This document shows, in pieces, positions 1 through 10,759 of a DNA stretch of 64,000 nucleotides. Within the stretch, counting starts at the first letter, position 1, and each line of letters begins with the position of its first letter. The stretch is from Ephemerocybe angulata. Lineage: Eukaryota; Basidiomycota; Agaricomycetes; Agaricales; Psathyrellaceae. The notes beneath the pieces were generated by a model, which had not been told where the DNA came from, searched no databases, and saw only the letters and a list, made by a program, of their open reading frames with translations. The stretch spans positions 496,001 through 560,000 of the forward strand of contig JAACJK010000165.1 of assembly GCA_013368325.1 (NCBI GenBank), read 5' to 3'. Both the position numbers and the translations under genes were made by a program.

Positions 1-588
1 CATCCGCAAGAAGCCAGTGGCACCATTTGGGAGGGCGGGATGGCGGGAATGCCCCTGTCCAAACCCCTGTTTTCGATTGTGTGCATCGGAAGCACCAATA
101 AAAAATGCCGAAAGAGCGTATTGCAGCTTGATACACCCATTCCTTGCACAACGGCCCAACCGTCACTGCCAGATTGGCCAATGCCAAAAGTGCACCACTC
201 GGTTGAGATCAGTTACAGTCCTTTGTGCATTATTCTGACAACATCGGCTGCCCCTACACCTCCCCCAGCGACACCTCCTGCAGCGACGCCTCCCAGAGAG
301 AAACCACCCGTAAAGAAACCGAAGGGGGGCCGCAAGAAAACCTCCCTGGCTGTGGCTCAAGTGCTGGGCGGCCCATCTGTAGGTCGATCCACGAGATCAT
401 CAGCGCGTCAAGGGGCTGGGGCGGCGAATGTTGAGTTGAATGGCGGGAACGGAGCGAAGGGAAAGCGGAAGCGCGATGACGACGAGATGGAGGCGGGTCC
501 CGACCCTAACCGCCGGCGGTGGGAGGTCTACGACCCAGTCACGAAGGAGCTCGTGGAATGGGGGTATTGGGGAAAGAAGAAACATTAG
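1..588 (+). CDS. 3' end of an unrecognised gene, start outside the window
   Basis: An open frame runs from the window edge to a TAG at 586-588. The last ~120 codons are low complexity: a Pro/Thr-rich stretch, then a Lys/Arg-rich nuclear-type segment (KRKRDDDE), then a tail containing PNRRRWEVYDPVTKELVEWG. I do not recognise the family. The tail looks like a true protein C-terminus because composition changes sharply at the stop and a hairpin follows within 30 bp. The first ~80 codons are less convincing and may include an intron. It ends about 160 bp before the truncated ankyrin gene A and shares no sequence with the ankyrin array, so an array boundary or an inserted element probably lies between 590 and 750. 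Confidence 0.4.
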   Translation, partial: HPQEASGTIWEGGMAGMPLSKPLFSIVCIGSTNKKCRKSVLQLDTPIPCTTAQPSLPDWPMPKVHHSVEISYSPLCIILTTSAAPTPPPATPPAATPPREKPPVKKPKGGRKKTSLAVAQVLGGPSVGRSTRSSARQGAGAANVELNGGNGAKGKRKRDDDEMEAGPDPNRRRWEVYDPVTKELVEWGYWGKKKH

Positions 589-615
589 TCGAGTCGCAAT
601 GTGAATTATTCAGCG

Positions 616-658
616 ATCGTGGGAAATCCCGTCCAGGGTGGATCGGATTTCCCACGAT
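616..658. repeat. 14-bp perfect hairpin after the first gene
   Basis: Bases 616-629 pair perfectly with 645-658 around a 15-nt loop; the stem core is GTGGGAAATCC. It starts 28 bp after the stop at 588. It could be part of a 3' UTR or the end of an old element. Nothing in the sequence decides which. Confidence 0.6.
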
Positions 659-749
659 TCTTGAAGACATCGAGTTGTCTTCCCCTCTTTGACTTGTGCG
701 TCGTGGCATTACGATTATAGTAGGATTAAATTAGGATTGAGAATATCTA

Positions 750-2194
750 ATGTTAATTTGTATGGACTTGCCTCCAATAGAAGTTATAGAACATAATACA
801 CTTGGACTTGAGAGAATGAGAAGGATTGTAAAAGGATTGGATAGCAAACCTAGCGAGGGAGTCTCAAATCACCGCGACAGGCTCTGGGAGATGGATGAAG
901 GCTTGGATTGGAAAAGGATTAGTGAGCTATCCTACTCCCTGCAAATATTCGGACTAGGATTAATCCTACCAGCTGACATCCCTGACGTTGTTAAGGCATT
1001 GTTGGATGCAGGTTCAGATCCAAATATCGAACGTAGGTACCGAACACTGGGCTTATATACGAAGTCTTATTTTCATTTATCAGCCGGCGGTCCAAATAGA
1101 GGCACCGAAATCATCCAGAGGGAAAATAAAGCCTGCCTCCAGCTCCTGAGAAGCTATGATAATCGGCTCCTGGGTTCGTTCTTTATCAAGTCTCACATAA
1201 CAGTGCTGATGCTTTTGTCTACTTAGATGGGGTATCTGCGATGAAATCCATGGTGGTTGAGGGATATGGTGTGGGGGTCAAGCTCCTTCTCGCCGCGCCT
1301 GGGATCGACGTCAACGCGCCAGACGCCTGGGGGAGGACACCCTTGAGCTTTGCGGCCGAGAAGGGCCACGAAGCAATTGTCAAGCTCCTTCTCGCCGCGC
1401 CTGGGATCAACGTCAACGCGCCAGACACCTATGGGCGGACTCCCTTGAACTTTGCGGCCTTCTACGGCCACGAAGCTGTTGTCAAGCTCCTTCTCGCCAT
1501 GCCCGGGATCGACGTCAACAAGCCAAGCACCAGTGGGAGCACACCCTTGAGTCTTGCCGCTCAGAACGGCCATGAAGCTGTCGTCAATCTCCTTCTCGCC
1601 GCGCCTGGGATCGCCGTCAATGCGCCAGACACCAATGGGCGGACACCCTTGAGCTCTGCAGCCTGCTGGGGCCGCGAAGCTGTTGTCAAGCTCCTTCTCG
1701 CTGCGCCTGGGATCAATGTCAATGCGCCAGACACCGGCAGGAAGACTCCCTTGAGTATTGCGGCTAGGGACGGCTATGAAGCGGTTGTCAAGCTCCTCCT
1801 CGCCGCGCCTGGGATCAACGTCAATGCGCCAGACACCAGGAGGCGGGCACCCTTGAGTTTTGCGGCTGAGGGCGGCAACGAAGCTGTTATCAAGCTCCTC
1901 CTTGCCGTGCCTGGGCTAGAAGTCAACGCGGAAGACACCAGTGGGTGGACGGCCATGACTTGGGCGGCCTTCAAAGGCAGAGAAGCGATTGTCCAGGACC
2001 TCTGCGCAGTTCCCGAAATTATCGTCGATGTGGCTGGTGTCAAGCATTATATTGAAAATCCGCCTGAAGGCTGGGAGTGGGAGGATCCTCCATCAAAGGA
2101 TGCGCAGGCCAAGTGTGTTCGGATATTGGAAGAGTTTGTGGAGTCGAAAGGCGGCGGGGCCCAGGATGGATCAGAAGGACCTGGTGGAGGATGA
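750..2194 (+). CDS. Ankyrin array gene A, 5'-truncated copy lacking the membrane region
   Basis: Paralogue of genes B-D with only the equivalents of exons 4-7. Exons 750-1032, 1084-1173 and 1227-2194 join in frame across GT-AG introns to give 446 aa. The introns sit where B-D have theirs, and all are phase 1. The first part carries one degenerate ankyrin unit ending ALLDAGSDPNIE. The last exon has seven successive 34-aa repeats of the type TPLSFAAEKGHEAIVKLLLA, ending in the family tail (ESKGGGAQDG). The N-terminal membrane exons are absent. Upstream of 750 the DNA is AT-rich and unrelated to the other copies. The ATG at 750 is the first usable start, but the truncation makes a pseudogene plausible. 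If translated, the product would be a soluble ankyrin protein. Confidence 0.65.
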
Positions 2195-3640
2195 AGGGGC
2201 GACTTGTAGGCAAGGGGCATTATTTATGACTGCAATGTGGACTGTCTCGTTACCATGCTATTATATATGACCAGCATTTTCCAAGGCCTGCGTCCCTCTG
2301 AACACCGCATTGACACTATCTCTGATACACTCCTCGTTTTGAGCCACCTTGTGTTTCTTTGTGTGCCTATTTTATCACCATTCCATGTAACAAACGGCCC
2401 GATGACTTGGACATTGTGCCTTTACAATTTCATCCCAGCTGATTCTTGTGGTGCCCGATGAGCCACCCTCCATGTGCAAGCGTCTCGATACTCGGTTGTA
2501 AAACCTGTTACGAGTCTCCAGGCATCCCCCGGCCTACCCCGCCTTAGCAGTCTTGTTGATCCATCCCGTCTGTTGGACTGTCCCTAAGCCTGGTATAGTT
2601 TCTCGGACGTGCGGCTCTGTTGCGAAGCCCTAAAGGCATGAATGCGGAATCTCCCTGATTGAATGGCAACGCACGACGGGCGCTTAAATCGGCAGCATCA
2701 AGAACATTCATGATAAGGAGCAATAATTGAAGAAAGGGCGCAATTTCTATACTTCGAAGTTCGAGATGCACAAAATAGAGGAGATACACGTACACGTCTC
2801 AAAGATATACTGAAATACCAGCCATGTGCACAATGTGCTTTCGCTCAAAAGGCTGCGTCCACCGCCAATCCTTGGCCAATCCTCGCCAGCCCAATCCCAC
2901 AATAGAGATGTCCGTCTCTCCTTGCCCTTTGCTTGCCCTAAATTAAACTCTCGTGGTCAGCTTAATTGTGTCTGGTTGGACCCGAAGCGAGATAGCTAGT
3001 CCTACCTTGAAGCATGAACTCTCGAAACAACGCGAAGCTATGTTCACGAGTGCACTTGCAGTCCACGAGGGATCTAGAGAATTGTTAGCCCTGAAGTGGG
3101 ATCGTAGATAAGAGTGAAAGTCGCACTCACCTGGAATACTCGATTGTCGAGAGCCGAGGCGGCGCACTCCTGGAAGGTGGGCGCGAATACACCCCTGGCG
3201 CTACTAGAGCTTCACAGAACGCGCGTTGCGACACGTAGACCATGCAGCCAATGTACGCGAAACCGTGACTCGCGACCCCTCACCCATCGGTCCCACCAAC
3301 CGCCCATCTACGTTCCAACGAAGGAGTGGCCATGCGGCGTGCTCCCTCGGCGCTTGCCTCGTGGTTGCCCGATAGACAGGCCTGCGATCCACGATTCCAC
3401 CCCCGACTATGGTTTCTCCGACGTCGGTTGCTACGCAAGTCTAGCCTCATGGAGTGGGCGGCCGCGCTGGCTTGTACCTACCCCCCCATCAGCGCGGTAC
3501 AATTTCACGGCGTCTCGTAGCCTCTTCGCACCCCTGGTACATTCTCCCTGTGTTCTGCCATGAGCTTCGCCCGTTTTGCGTGCACTTCTCCCCTGTGAAT
3601 CCCCCCTTCTGCCGTTCGGCTTCGAGGCTGGTTTCCTACA
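2195..3640. other. Post-ankyrin spacer block, copy after gene A
   Basis: No intact gene. Homologous blocks follow genes B (14820-16300), C (49382-50950) and D (56526-57960). Shared landmarks are GGGCGCTTAAAT at 2678-2689, the line ATACTGAAATACCAGCC near 2810-2826, and a block around 3235-3310 containing CCCATCGGTCCCACCAACC. In copy D the second landmark lies in a frame that stays open for nearly 600 bp. Here a local duplication of TTGGCCAATCC near 2865-2885 breaks that frame. Confidence 0.55.
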
Positions 3641-4610
3641 TTGATCGTTTGTGGATCGTGGTGGATCCGTGCGCGATATCGACTGCGATGGCGAGGTCAA
3701 GGCGAGGTGGTAGAAATGGAGGTCGTGAAAAACTGCCAGAAGATCTATCGAGACGTTGTGCAGGGCGACAAAGGCGGGTTGGAGGAGTGGGGTTGGATAA
3801 GAAGCCGTATGCGGGATCCCGGATGAGCGCGAGGAGAGAAATTGTGGAAGGGTGGAGGCAACGTCGACGATGCCAGCGCCGGGTTAACGAATTCCGGGAC
3901 AGGAGTGGAGCACAGGAAGATCGGGATGTCAGGTCATTCGACGTTGTCGAGGAGGAAGAGGGGGATAATGGAGTGGTGCCGTTGATTGGTTTCTGAGGTA
4001 AAGCGGTCGAGGACGAGCCTTCCGTGTCAAAGGTACTTAGCGAGGGTGAGCCTTCTCCAGAGTTCAGACTGTAACAGCCAGTGGGATGCCGATGAGCCTG
4101 GTTTAGGCGAACTGAGAGCTGCTCGCTAGTGAGCGCGACCGTGTCTTTGGCGTAGTCGATAGGCACAAGAGGGCGACGGTGTTAAACGACGAGGGGAGGA
4201 GGTGGAGGCTAGGCTCCCAAACGCGCAGTTAGGGGCGAAGGCGAGCTTGTGGTGGATGGTGCTCCCACATGCTGGATATCCCGTTGCCAGCGTCTTCGAG
4301 CGCGGGTCTGGAGGACTCGAGGTGTTGAAGGCGGCGAGAGAGAGGGAGGCACCAGATGCATAGAATAGTTGCTGGAGAGAAAGGCGGCTGATGCAAGGCA
4401 GGATGTTGAGTACGGAGGCGAAGGTGTAGAGGAAAGAGAGCAACTGCTCAATCACTGAAGCGGGCGTAGAGGCATGGCCTGAATCACCGGCAAGGCTGAG
4501 AAGGCGCGTATCGATGGTGGGAGTCAGCTTGAGAGAATATCAAGAGATCCCGAGAAGGACTTACCACAGGTTGTACTTGGAGAGGATATAGCGGGTTGTG
4601 GTTGGAGACA
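3640..4610 (-). pseudogene. Eroded minus-strand gene relic, copy 1
   Basis: Read on the minus strand, a possible exon ends at a donor (GTGGTAAGTCC, complement near 4557-4567). It is followed by a second exon encoding LSFLYTFASVLNILPCISR. Later segments recur in several spacers (complements near 8300-8800, 16400-17110, 50976-51584, 58000-58950) and in the best-preserved copy 19570-20400. Stops and frameshifts break every copy. The anchor CTCGCTAGTGAGCGCGACC (4122-4140) marks the 3' half. I do not recognise the protein. Confidence 0.3.
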
Positions 4611-4830
4611 GACAGGCGCGAGCAGCGTCTAATTCGCCGGGCTCCGCTTTCGGACAAGGGTCGCACGGCCTCGGAACGGAACTCTACACCCTCCCGTTCG
4701 TTGCAGGTGGATGCGAGCTCAGCTAAAGGCTCGGCGCTCAGGCCTCACTGCAGTGTGCGGAGAAGCGACCGTGCAGGCGTACTGACGCAGACGGGGACGA
4801 CGACGAGAAGGTCGGCTGAACGGGAAGTTT

Positions 4831-4936
4831 TGCCCCTATCCCGGTGATGTCCCCGTTTGATTCGGCGACCCCATTGCTTTCTTCCAACCACGATGTTCGT
4901 CGACACCGAGGACGATATCGACGGCTCTGAGGCTTG
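4831..4936 (+). other. GGCC-type motif plus acidic first exon MFVDTEDDIDGSEA, copy 1
   Basis: TGCCCCTATCCCGGTGATG at 4831-4849 is a copy of the recurring GGCCCCTATCTCGGTGATG motif. About 45 bp later an ATG (4893) opens MFVDTEDDIDGSEA, ending at a good donor (4936|GTGAGT). Eight related starts occur in the window. Downstream exons are too eroded to assemble. This looks like the promoter and first exon of a decayed gene divergent from the minus-strand relic. Confidence 0.35.
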
Positions 4937-5635
4937 GTGAGTTCATTCTCTTGAATTTTCGTACCCTTTTCCCATGGTTCTCTGCCCTCCATCCAGTGCT
5001 GGTAAGGCGCGGTGACAATCGGATGGGTTGTTGAGTGGATCGCCTTTCCTTGCTCGGCATATCTTTGGCTGGTAGTCGTAGCAGTGCTGTGGATTGTAGC
5101 TCGGTGAGTTCTTACTTTTACCGGCACTGAAATTGATAACCAATCTTCCCTATCCAGCCCCTACGTGATCGCCTTGTCTACGCCGTGAACCGAGACTTTG
5201 AAACACCTTCTCCCAGAAACTAACGCCCAATGCTCGTTACCTTTCTATCGGCCGACCCCAGGATTAACTGATGTAGAAGGGCTAGTGAGATGGACGCACG
5301 CTGGGTGAGCTTACTCTGTCCGATTCTGCTGAAATTTCGCTCATAGTGAACCTGTCTTGACCTTGATTTCTCCAGGCCGCCTCGTTTTGCAACACTCCCC
5401 GAGGTTCCGAGTGCGACATCACAACCGTGTAGAATCATTCAGATCCAAACATGATGTAGCCCTGTATATTTCGCTCACACCGTTGACTGCAACTCTTGTC
5501 GTCGGTTGTCGTGGTTGAGACTCGAGAGAAAACGCGACACCGACGCCTCAAAGCGAAAGTGAGTACTCGTGAGTACAGCCAATACAGGAAGATCCTGACC
5601 ACGCGCACATCGACATTGACCCCCCACACTTGACA

Positions 5636-5911
5636 ATGGCCCCCGTTTGTGAACAACCCAATATATTATGGGCTTCGTGCGCCCACTGCGGTCTGAGCAC
5701 CTGCCCCAAGCATCTGGAGGGCATTCTGTCGCTAAATCTTATCCAAGCGGAAGGATATTCCAAGCAACACGGCACCAGCGAGGGAGGATCAGCACTGGCG
5801 CCACGACTGGCGCCCACATATAGCTTCGACGACCGAAGACGCCCCGTACAACACCCAGTGGATAGCATGTGGAGAATGTCATATCACTCTGGTATCGAAC
5901 GTAGAGGCTGA
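5636..5911 (+). CDS. Small ORF with Cys-rich start, unproven
   Basis: 91 codons starting MAPVCEQPNILWASCAHCGL. The CAHCG...C spacing could bind a metal, but there is no second half-site. It lies between eroded exons of the spacer relics and could be a fragment of the gene beginning at 4893. No homology is recognised. Confidence 0.15.
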   Translation: MAPVCEQPNILWASCAHCGLSTCPKHLEGILSLNLIQAEGYSKQHGTSEGGSALAPRLAPTYSFDDRRRPVQHPVDSMWRMSYHSGIERRG

Positions 5912-6610
5912 GTCGACGTCGGAGGAGAGGAGGAATCGTACCGCATGCGCTCTCTGCCTCCCCTTCACCCAGAGAGCTCTGAGCTGTGCATGGATAATCA
6001 TGGTTGAGCGGGTGGGTTTCATACTGCTCCTGGCACGCACTGACCTGGCCTCTCTCAGCTTAGCCTGCCTGTCGCTGATCCAGCGACGATAGGCGATAGG
6101 CTTACGTCCCCGAGATCGCCACTGTGTAAACACATTCGCTCCGGCGCGAGGGCAGTGGATATCGTCGAAGATGAGGGTACGTCCGGAACAAGTCAGCATG
6201 AAGGGAGAGGAGCAAGGTAGGCTATAGGGGAAGGTCAGTACATGTGGGCGTATAGGCGCGAGTTAGAGTCGGAGCAAACGCTCGCCGTTCACCCCGTTTC
6301 CAGCCACTTGCGACGCCGGGTTTGGCTATACAGCAGAGCGGCGGCAGGGGGAACGGCGACGGGAAGAGGGGTAGCGGATTGGAGTGAAAGTTGGATGAGC
6401 TGGTATGCTTCTGGGGAGAAAAAAAAGCGGATGTTTGTACACGAACGCAAACACCGGCATTTCCCTTCTGCATACTAATATTCTTCAACATCAATTCACA
6501 ATTCAACATATTTAAATCAAAGCGCGACGCGACGCGTTTATTAGGAGTCGCATTTTGGGAAGGCGATTCCCGCGCAACAGCGACTTCATTCCTTTCAACC
6601 GCCAACCGCG

Positions 6611-6660
6611 ATGTTCGTCGACAGCGAGGACGACATCGACGATTCTGAAAAGGCAGGGCT
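6611..6660 (+). other. Acidic first-exon relic MFVDSEDDIDDSE, copy 2
   Basis: The ATG at 6611 opens MFVDSEDDIDDSEK, almost identical to the start at 4893, with the same leader (CAACCGCGATGTTCGTCGAC). No donor or continuing exon is clear. It implies an internal duplication within the A-B spacer. Confidence 0.35.
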
Positions 6661-7355
6661 AATATGATTCTGAGCTCGATTTTGCGTAGAGAAATGCGTT
6701 TTTAAGCAATAAGATGCACGTTCCATCGGATCTTCCCAGAGGACCGACATGAGGGGATGAAACATTGGCCTGTGCACGGGCGCTTAAATTGCTCTGCACG
6801 CGCATACGGCGGAATCGGAGCGTGCGTTTCATTCTGAGACTTCATGGTACTCTTTTAATCGACTTCTTAATGTTTAATTTCGTCACCCGGTGCACTCTTC
6901 ACATGCACGAGGCGCGCAGACCGCGCCCTATGCAGGAGGTGGACCGGATCTGACCCCCTTTGGTGCACTGTCGCCCTCGATTAAGCGACTATAACACTCC
7001 ATCCAAATCCAGGTCTACCGCAAGGTCAACCCGGCAGGATGCTGTAGGGCAGCTCCATATTCTGGATTACGTTGGTTAGAGGCTGCGAAGCAGTCGGATG
7101 TCGCACGAATGCAGCGTGCTTCACGCGCGTGGGCGCTTAATATTATATTATCGCCCTGGATGGGACTGTCAATTCGCTGTAATTAACAACAAGTAGTAAA
7201 TAACAGCACTTTATGACCGGATATGTGCAACAGGCATACATCGCCCACATTATGACCGGTTGCCCATGTCCATCCCCTAAAACTCCACCCACAGCCTCAT
7301 CCCGTGCAGCCCTTCAATCTTACATCCTCATGTTTGTGTTGTCGATCTCTCCATC
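6661..7355. repeat. Spacer segment with two GGGCGCTTAAAT motifs, no gene
   Basis: Exact GGGCGCTTAAAT at 6778-6789 and the variant GGGCGCTTAATAT from 7131. The whole segment is paralogous to 60720-61400, where the same pair sits at 60869 and 61219, and more weakly to 42805/43128. No convincing ORF. Confidence 0.5.
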
Positions 7356-9179
7356 TTGGCTGATCAGGCACCCATAGGTGCGGTACGGAAGTCGATTCCC
7401 GCACTTTGTATTCCCTGCGTCCCGCGGTGCCCTCGTGCCCATCCCGTTCCATATCAGCCGCGATGTCCATTCTCGACTTTCCAAATTCCCATGCACATCC
7501 TCAGTGGATCCCCCATCCGCTTAGCCCGGCTGCCCAGTTCTTCCAAAGATTTTCGGAGGTATGTTTCCGTGCGCATTTTTGCCTGTGGTCGTATTGGAGA
7601 ATCATCTGGGATGTTGAGCGGGATACCGAGGATACCGAGGGTTTTGGAGGTCGAGAGCAAGTGGTTCCCTGCGGTAAGGACATTGGGGCAGACACATGGT
7701 TGGGGTATGCGATGAGATGGTGAGCTTGCGGCGGAGTGGTTGTGGCGAAATTAACGTTGCGAGATTGACGGGTATGTGGGTCATCGAGGCGAGTTGGTCA
7801 GTGCTCGTCCGAGCGGGATTGGATCTTCGGCCCCGTTATTGAGGGCTCACTGATCCTGGCTCAGTACGAGGACAACGTTGAATGCTGAGGGGAGGCGGTG
7901 TGGGTCATCGTCGTTGGAGCCGAGCGCAAGGTACTCCTAGTCGCGCCGTGGATGTGCTGAGGACCATATGTCTTCCCTGACTATCGAGCAGCGGGCGCCG
8001 GGGTTGACGTTGGCGAGCTGTACGAGGACACCGGAGCGGTGAGAGATTGGGCGGAGCGGCGAGGCAACTTAGCTTGTCCAGGGCGGTGCTAAGGCGTCGA
8101 TCATCGGCAAAGCCCGTCGGCCCCTATCTCGGTTTGCACTTCTCTCTGTAACTCCCCCACCTCCTGTTCGGCTTTGCTTGTTTCCTACACGAGTCGTGGT
8201 GATGGCTGGTGGAGGGGTGGTAGAGGGGTAGGGGCGTCTTCGTGCGCATTTTCAGCTGCAGTGGAGAGGTGGTCGTGTATATATTGTCGGAGAACTCATT
8301 CGGTACAGGGCGGCGAAGGCGTGGGGTTGGAGACGAAGCCGTATGCGCGGTGAGCGCGTGGGGGGACATTCTTGAAGGGCGGAGGAGATTTCGACGAGGC
8401 CAGCGCCGGGTTAACAGATTCCGGGACGCTGTTTGCAGAGTTGAGGGGAATATAGAGCAGGAGGAGGGTTGGGGCTGGTCGGGATGTTGGGGTCGTTGTC
8501 GAGGAGGAAGAAGCAGAGAATGAGGTGGTACCGACCGTGCCGTTGGTTGTCCTTTGGATTAAGGCGGTCGAGAACGAATCTTCCGGTGCATAGTTAGCGA
8601 GAGAGAACCTTCTCACGATGGCTGTTGGGATGTCGGTGAGCCTTGAGGCAAACTGAGCGCCGCTCGCTAGTGAGCGCGACCGTGTCTTCGGCGTAGTCGA
8701 TAGGCCCAAGAGGGCGACGGTGTTAAACATTGAGAGGAAGCGATAGGGGACGATGCATACGTTATCGTGGTCACTGGAGGCAAGGCTCCCAGACACGCTG
8801 CTGGGGGCGAAGGCGAGCGCGTAGAGAACGGTCCTCCCTTAGGCTGGATATCTCGTTGTCAGGGTCTTCGAACGCGGTCTGGGGGGTTGGGGTACCATAT
8901 GAATGAGAGAGTTGCCGGAGGGGATGGTGGTATCGCAGGAGAGTGCGGAGGCGAAGGCGTCGACCGGAAAGCGCGACGAGTTCGATCACCGAAGCGGACA
9001 CAGAGGTGTCGCCTGAATCTCTGGCATGGGAAGGAAGGCGTAGATCTGACGGTTCAAGTCAGCTTGGGAGGACCATAAGAGACACCGAAAAGGACTTACC
9101 AGAGCTATTGAACTCGTTTGGCATCGTAGTTGGAGGAAGACAGGCAAGCGTCTATTTCGCGGTTCTCCGCTTTCGGACA
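7356..9179. pseudogene. Spacer relics before gene B (anchors R and Q, copy 2 of the minus-strand relic)
   Basis: The R anchor AAGTGGTTCCCTGCGGT (near 7659-7675) matches 44149, 51556 and 61744. The Q anchor CTCGCTAGTGAGCGCGACC (from 8662) matches 4122 and 51212. Minus-strand coding traces of the eroded family run through about 8300-9000. A short copy of GGCCCCTATCTCGGT is at 8119. All frames are interrupted. Confidence 0.35.
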
Positions 9180-9850
9180 GGCCCCTATCTCGGTGACGCC
9201 GTCCGGCATCAGAAGCCCTTGCGGCAACTGCCGCCGACCTCGTTGCTTGGACTCGACCGCCATGTCGTCGCCATCGAGCACGACGCAGACCGAATTTAAA
9301 GACTCGACTACCTGGTTTCCTGATCTATGGCGCTACGCTGAGAGGGCTTCATGCACTTGAGGTACGATTGGCCGTGTGGTCTTGATTTTTGTCGTTCGGG
9401 ATTCGTCGTTGCGCGCCCAGGGTGGCAGGGTCCCTTGAGGGTCCCACCTTTGTCTAGACTCTAAGGGTGTCATTCGAACCTGAGATGGAGCAGTGGGCGA
9501 TAACTGAAAGGTAAGTATTCCTGCTTAGTATGCTCCTGGCGCTCGCTCACCTCTCGTCATGGTCCACCAGCTCGGCGCGGTTATTTTCTTATGACCCGGC
9601 AATCGTTGAAGAGAGAAGTGCTGCGAACAGCCGAGCGACGCGAGAGTCTCGTCGAATCTCCAAGACTATCAATCCCACATATAATCGGAAGACCTATGGC
9701 AGCTCCAGCACCGAACACGAGTCGAGCACGACGTCTGGGCGACCTCCGCTGGTTCGTTCCTATACGATCCAGGGATGGGCTGGATGAGGACAATGCTCGC
9801 CGGTCAGCGATAATTTGCGTTAGTGGGCGACCGGTGTGTGTCCCTGTGGG
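9180..9850 (+). other. Spacer motif, MSS-type first exon and APAPNTS relic, copy before gene B
   Basis: GGCCCCTATCTCGGTGACG at 9180-9198 is followed by an ATG at 9262 in the context CGACCGCCATGTCG. It corresponds to the MSSNIEDDAEDS start at 62868, but the frame is lost. Further on, 9690-9810 encodes PMAAPAPNTSRARRLGDLRW and onward, closely matched at 20890-21010. These are parts of one decayed spacer gene. Confidence 0.3.
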
Positions 9851-10088
9851 TACGGGTGTGGGCGTTCTAACCTCGGAAGAACTGGGTTTTTGTGAGTGCT
9901 CACGCATGCTCATTGTTCTTCACTCATCACACGGCTTCGATCTGCCTGCCGTGCTCTCTCATTTCAGCGTTTGTCCGATGCCGATGTCAAACGGAGCCTG
10001 CTCTCGATTATAGCTGCCTCATGCCTTGTGATGTACTTGAATTGCAGCGACACCAGCTTGCTGCTCCTTGACATCCCCCTCCATCTCC

Positions 10089-10724
10089 ATGTCTGCTAGA
10101 CTTTGCACAATCCCGGGAAATCCAGACATTGCTGGGTTCGGCGTTCGCATTGCGATCTACATCCAGAATCTCCTCTGTTTCCTTCCGGCTTTTTGGGCTC
10201 TCTTCGATGGGAAGGTGTCGCAGGGCGAGTTGGATGCCGCCGAGACTCAGGCCACGACGAATCTCGTTCTTGCTTTCGCGATCCTGATCTCCTCCATCGT
10301 CCAGGCTCAGACACTCGGGTTGACGAACTACCACGCCAGCATCGTCCTCAACATGTCCTGGATGAACAACACCAACGCGTTCATCTACTTCCTCCTCTAC
10401 ATCCAACACAAGAGTCAAGCAGGCGTTCGGGGGCGGGTGGCACCTACCTGGCGTGCCTGGGTCCAGCATATCCGGGAATTGGCCGTCTCTATCCTTCACC
10501 GTGGTGAGTACCGAATCGAATGTCTTCTCAGTTCGATGGTTCTAACTCACCGACGACAGGTCCCCCAAGCTCAAGCCCGACAGATGTTGGCTCAAGCGTG
10601 GAACTCGGTCAGATGAAAGGCGGAGATGCTAGCTCGATCCCGAGTGGTGCCGAGCGAACTCAGGCCGGTGAGTCGCGACTTTGCTTCGTAAATCGTTGTG
10701 AATACTCACGACAGATGCAGAAGA

Positions 10725-10759
<35 letters not shown>

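Noticed and set aside
10008..10499. Conserved minus-strand frame opposite exon 1 of genes B, C and D
   Set aside because: Conservation follows the sense exon, which has spans, splice sites and a start; no independent splice or start signal on the minus strand.
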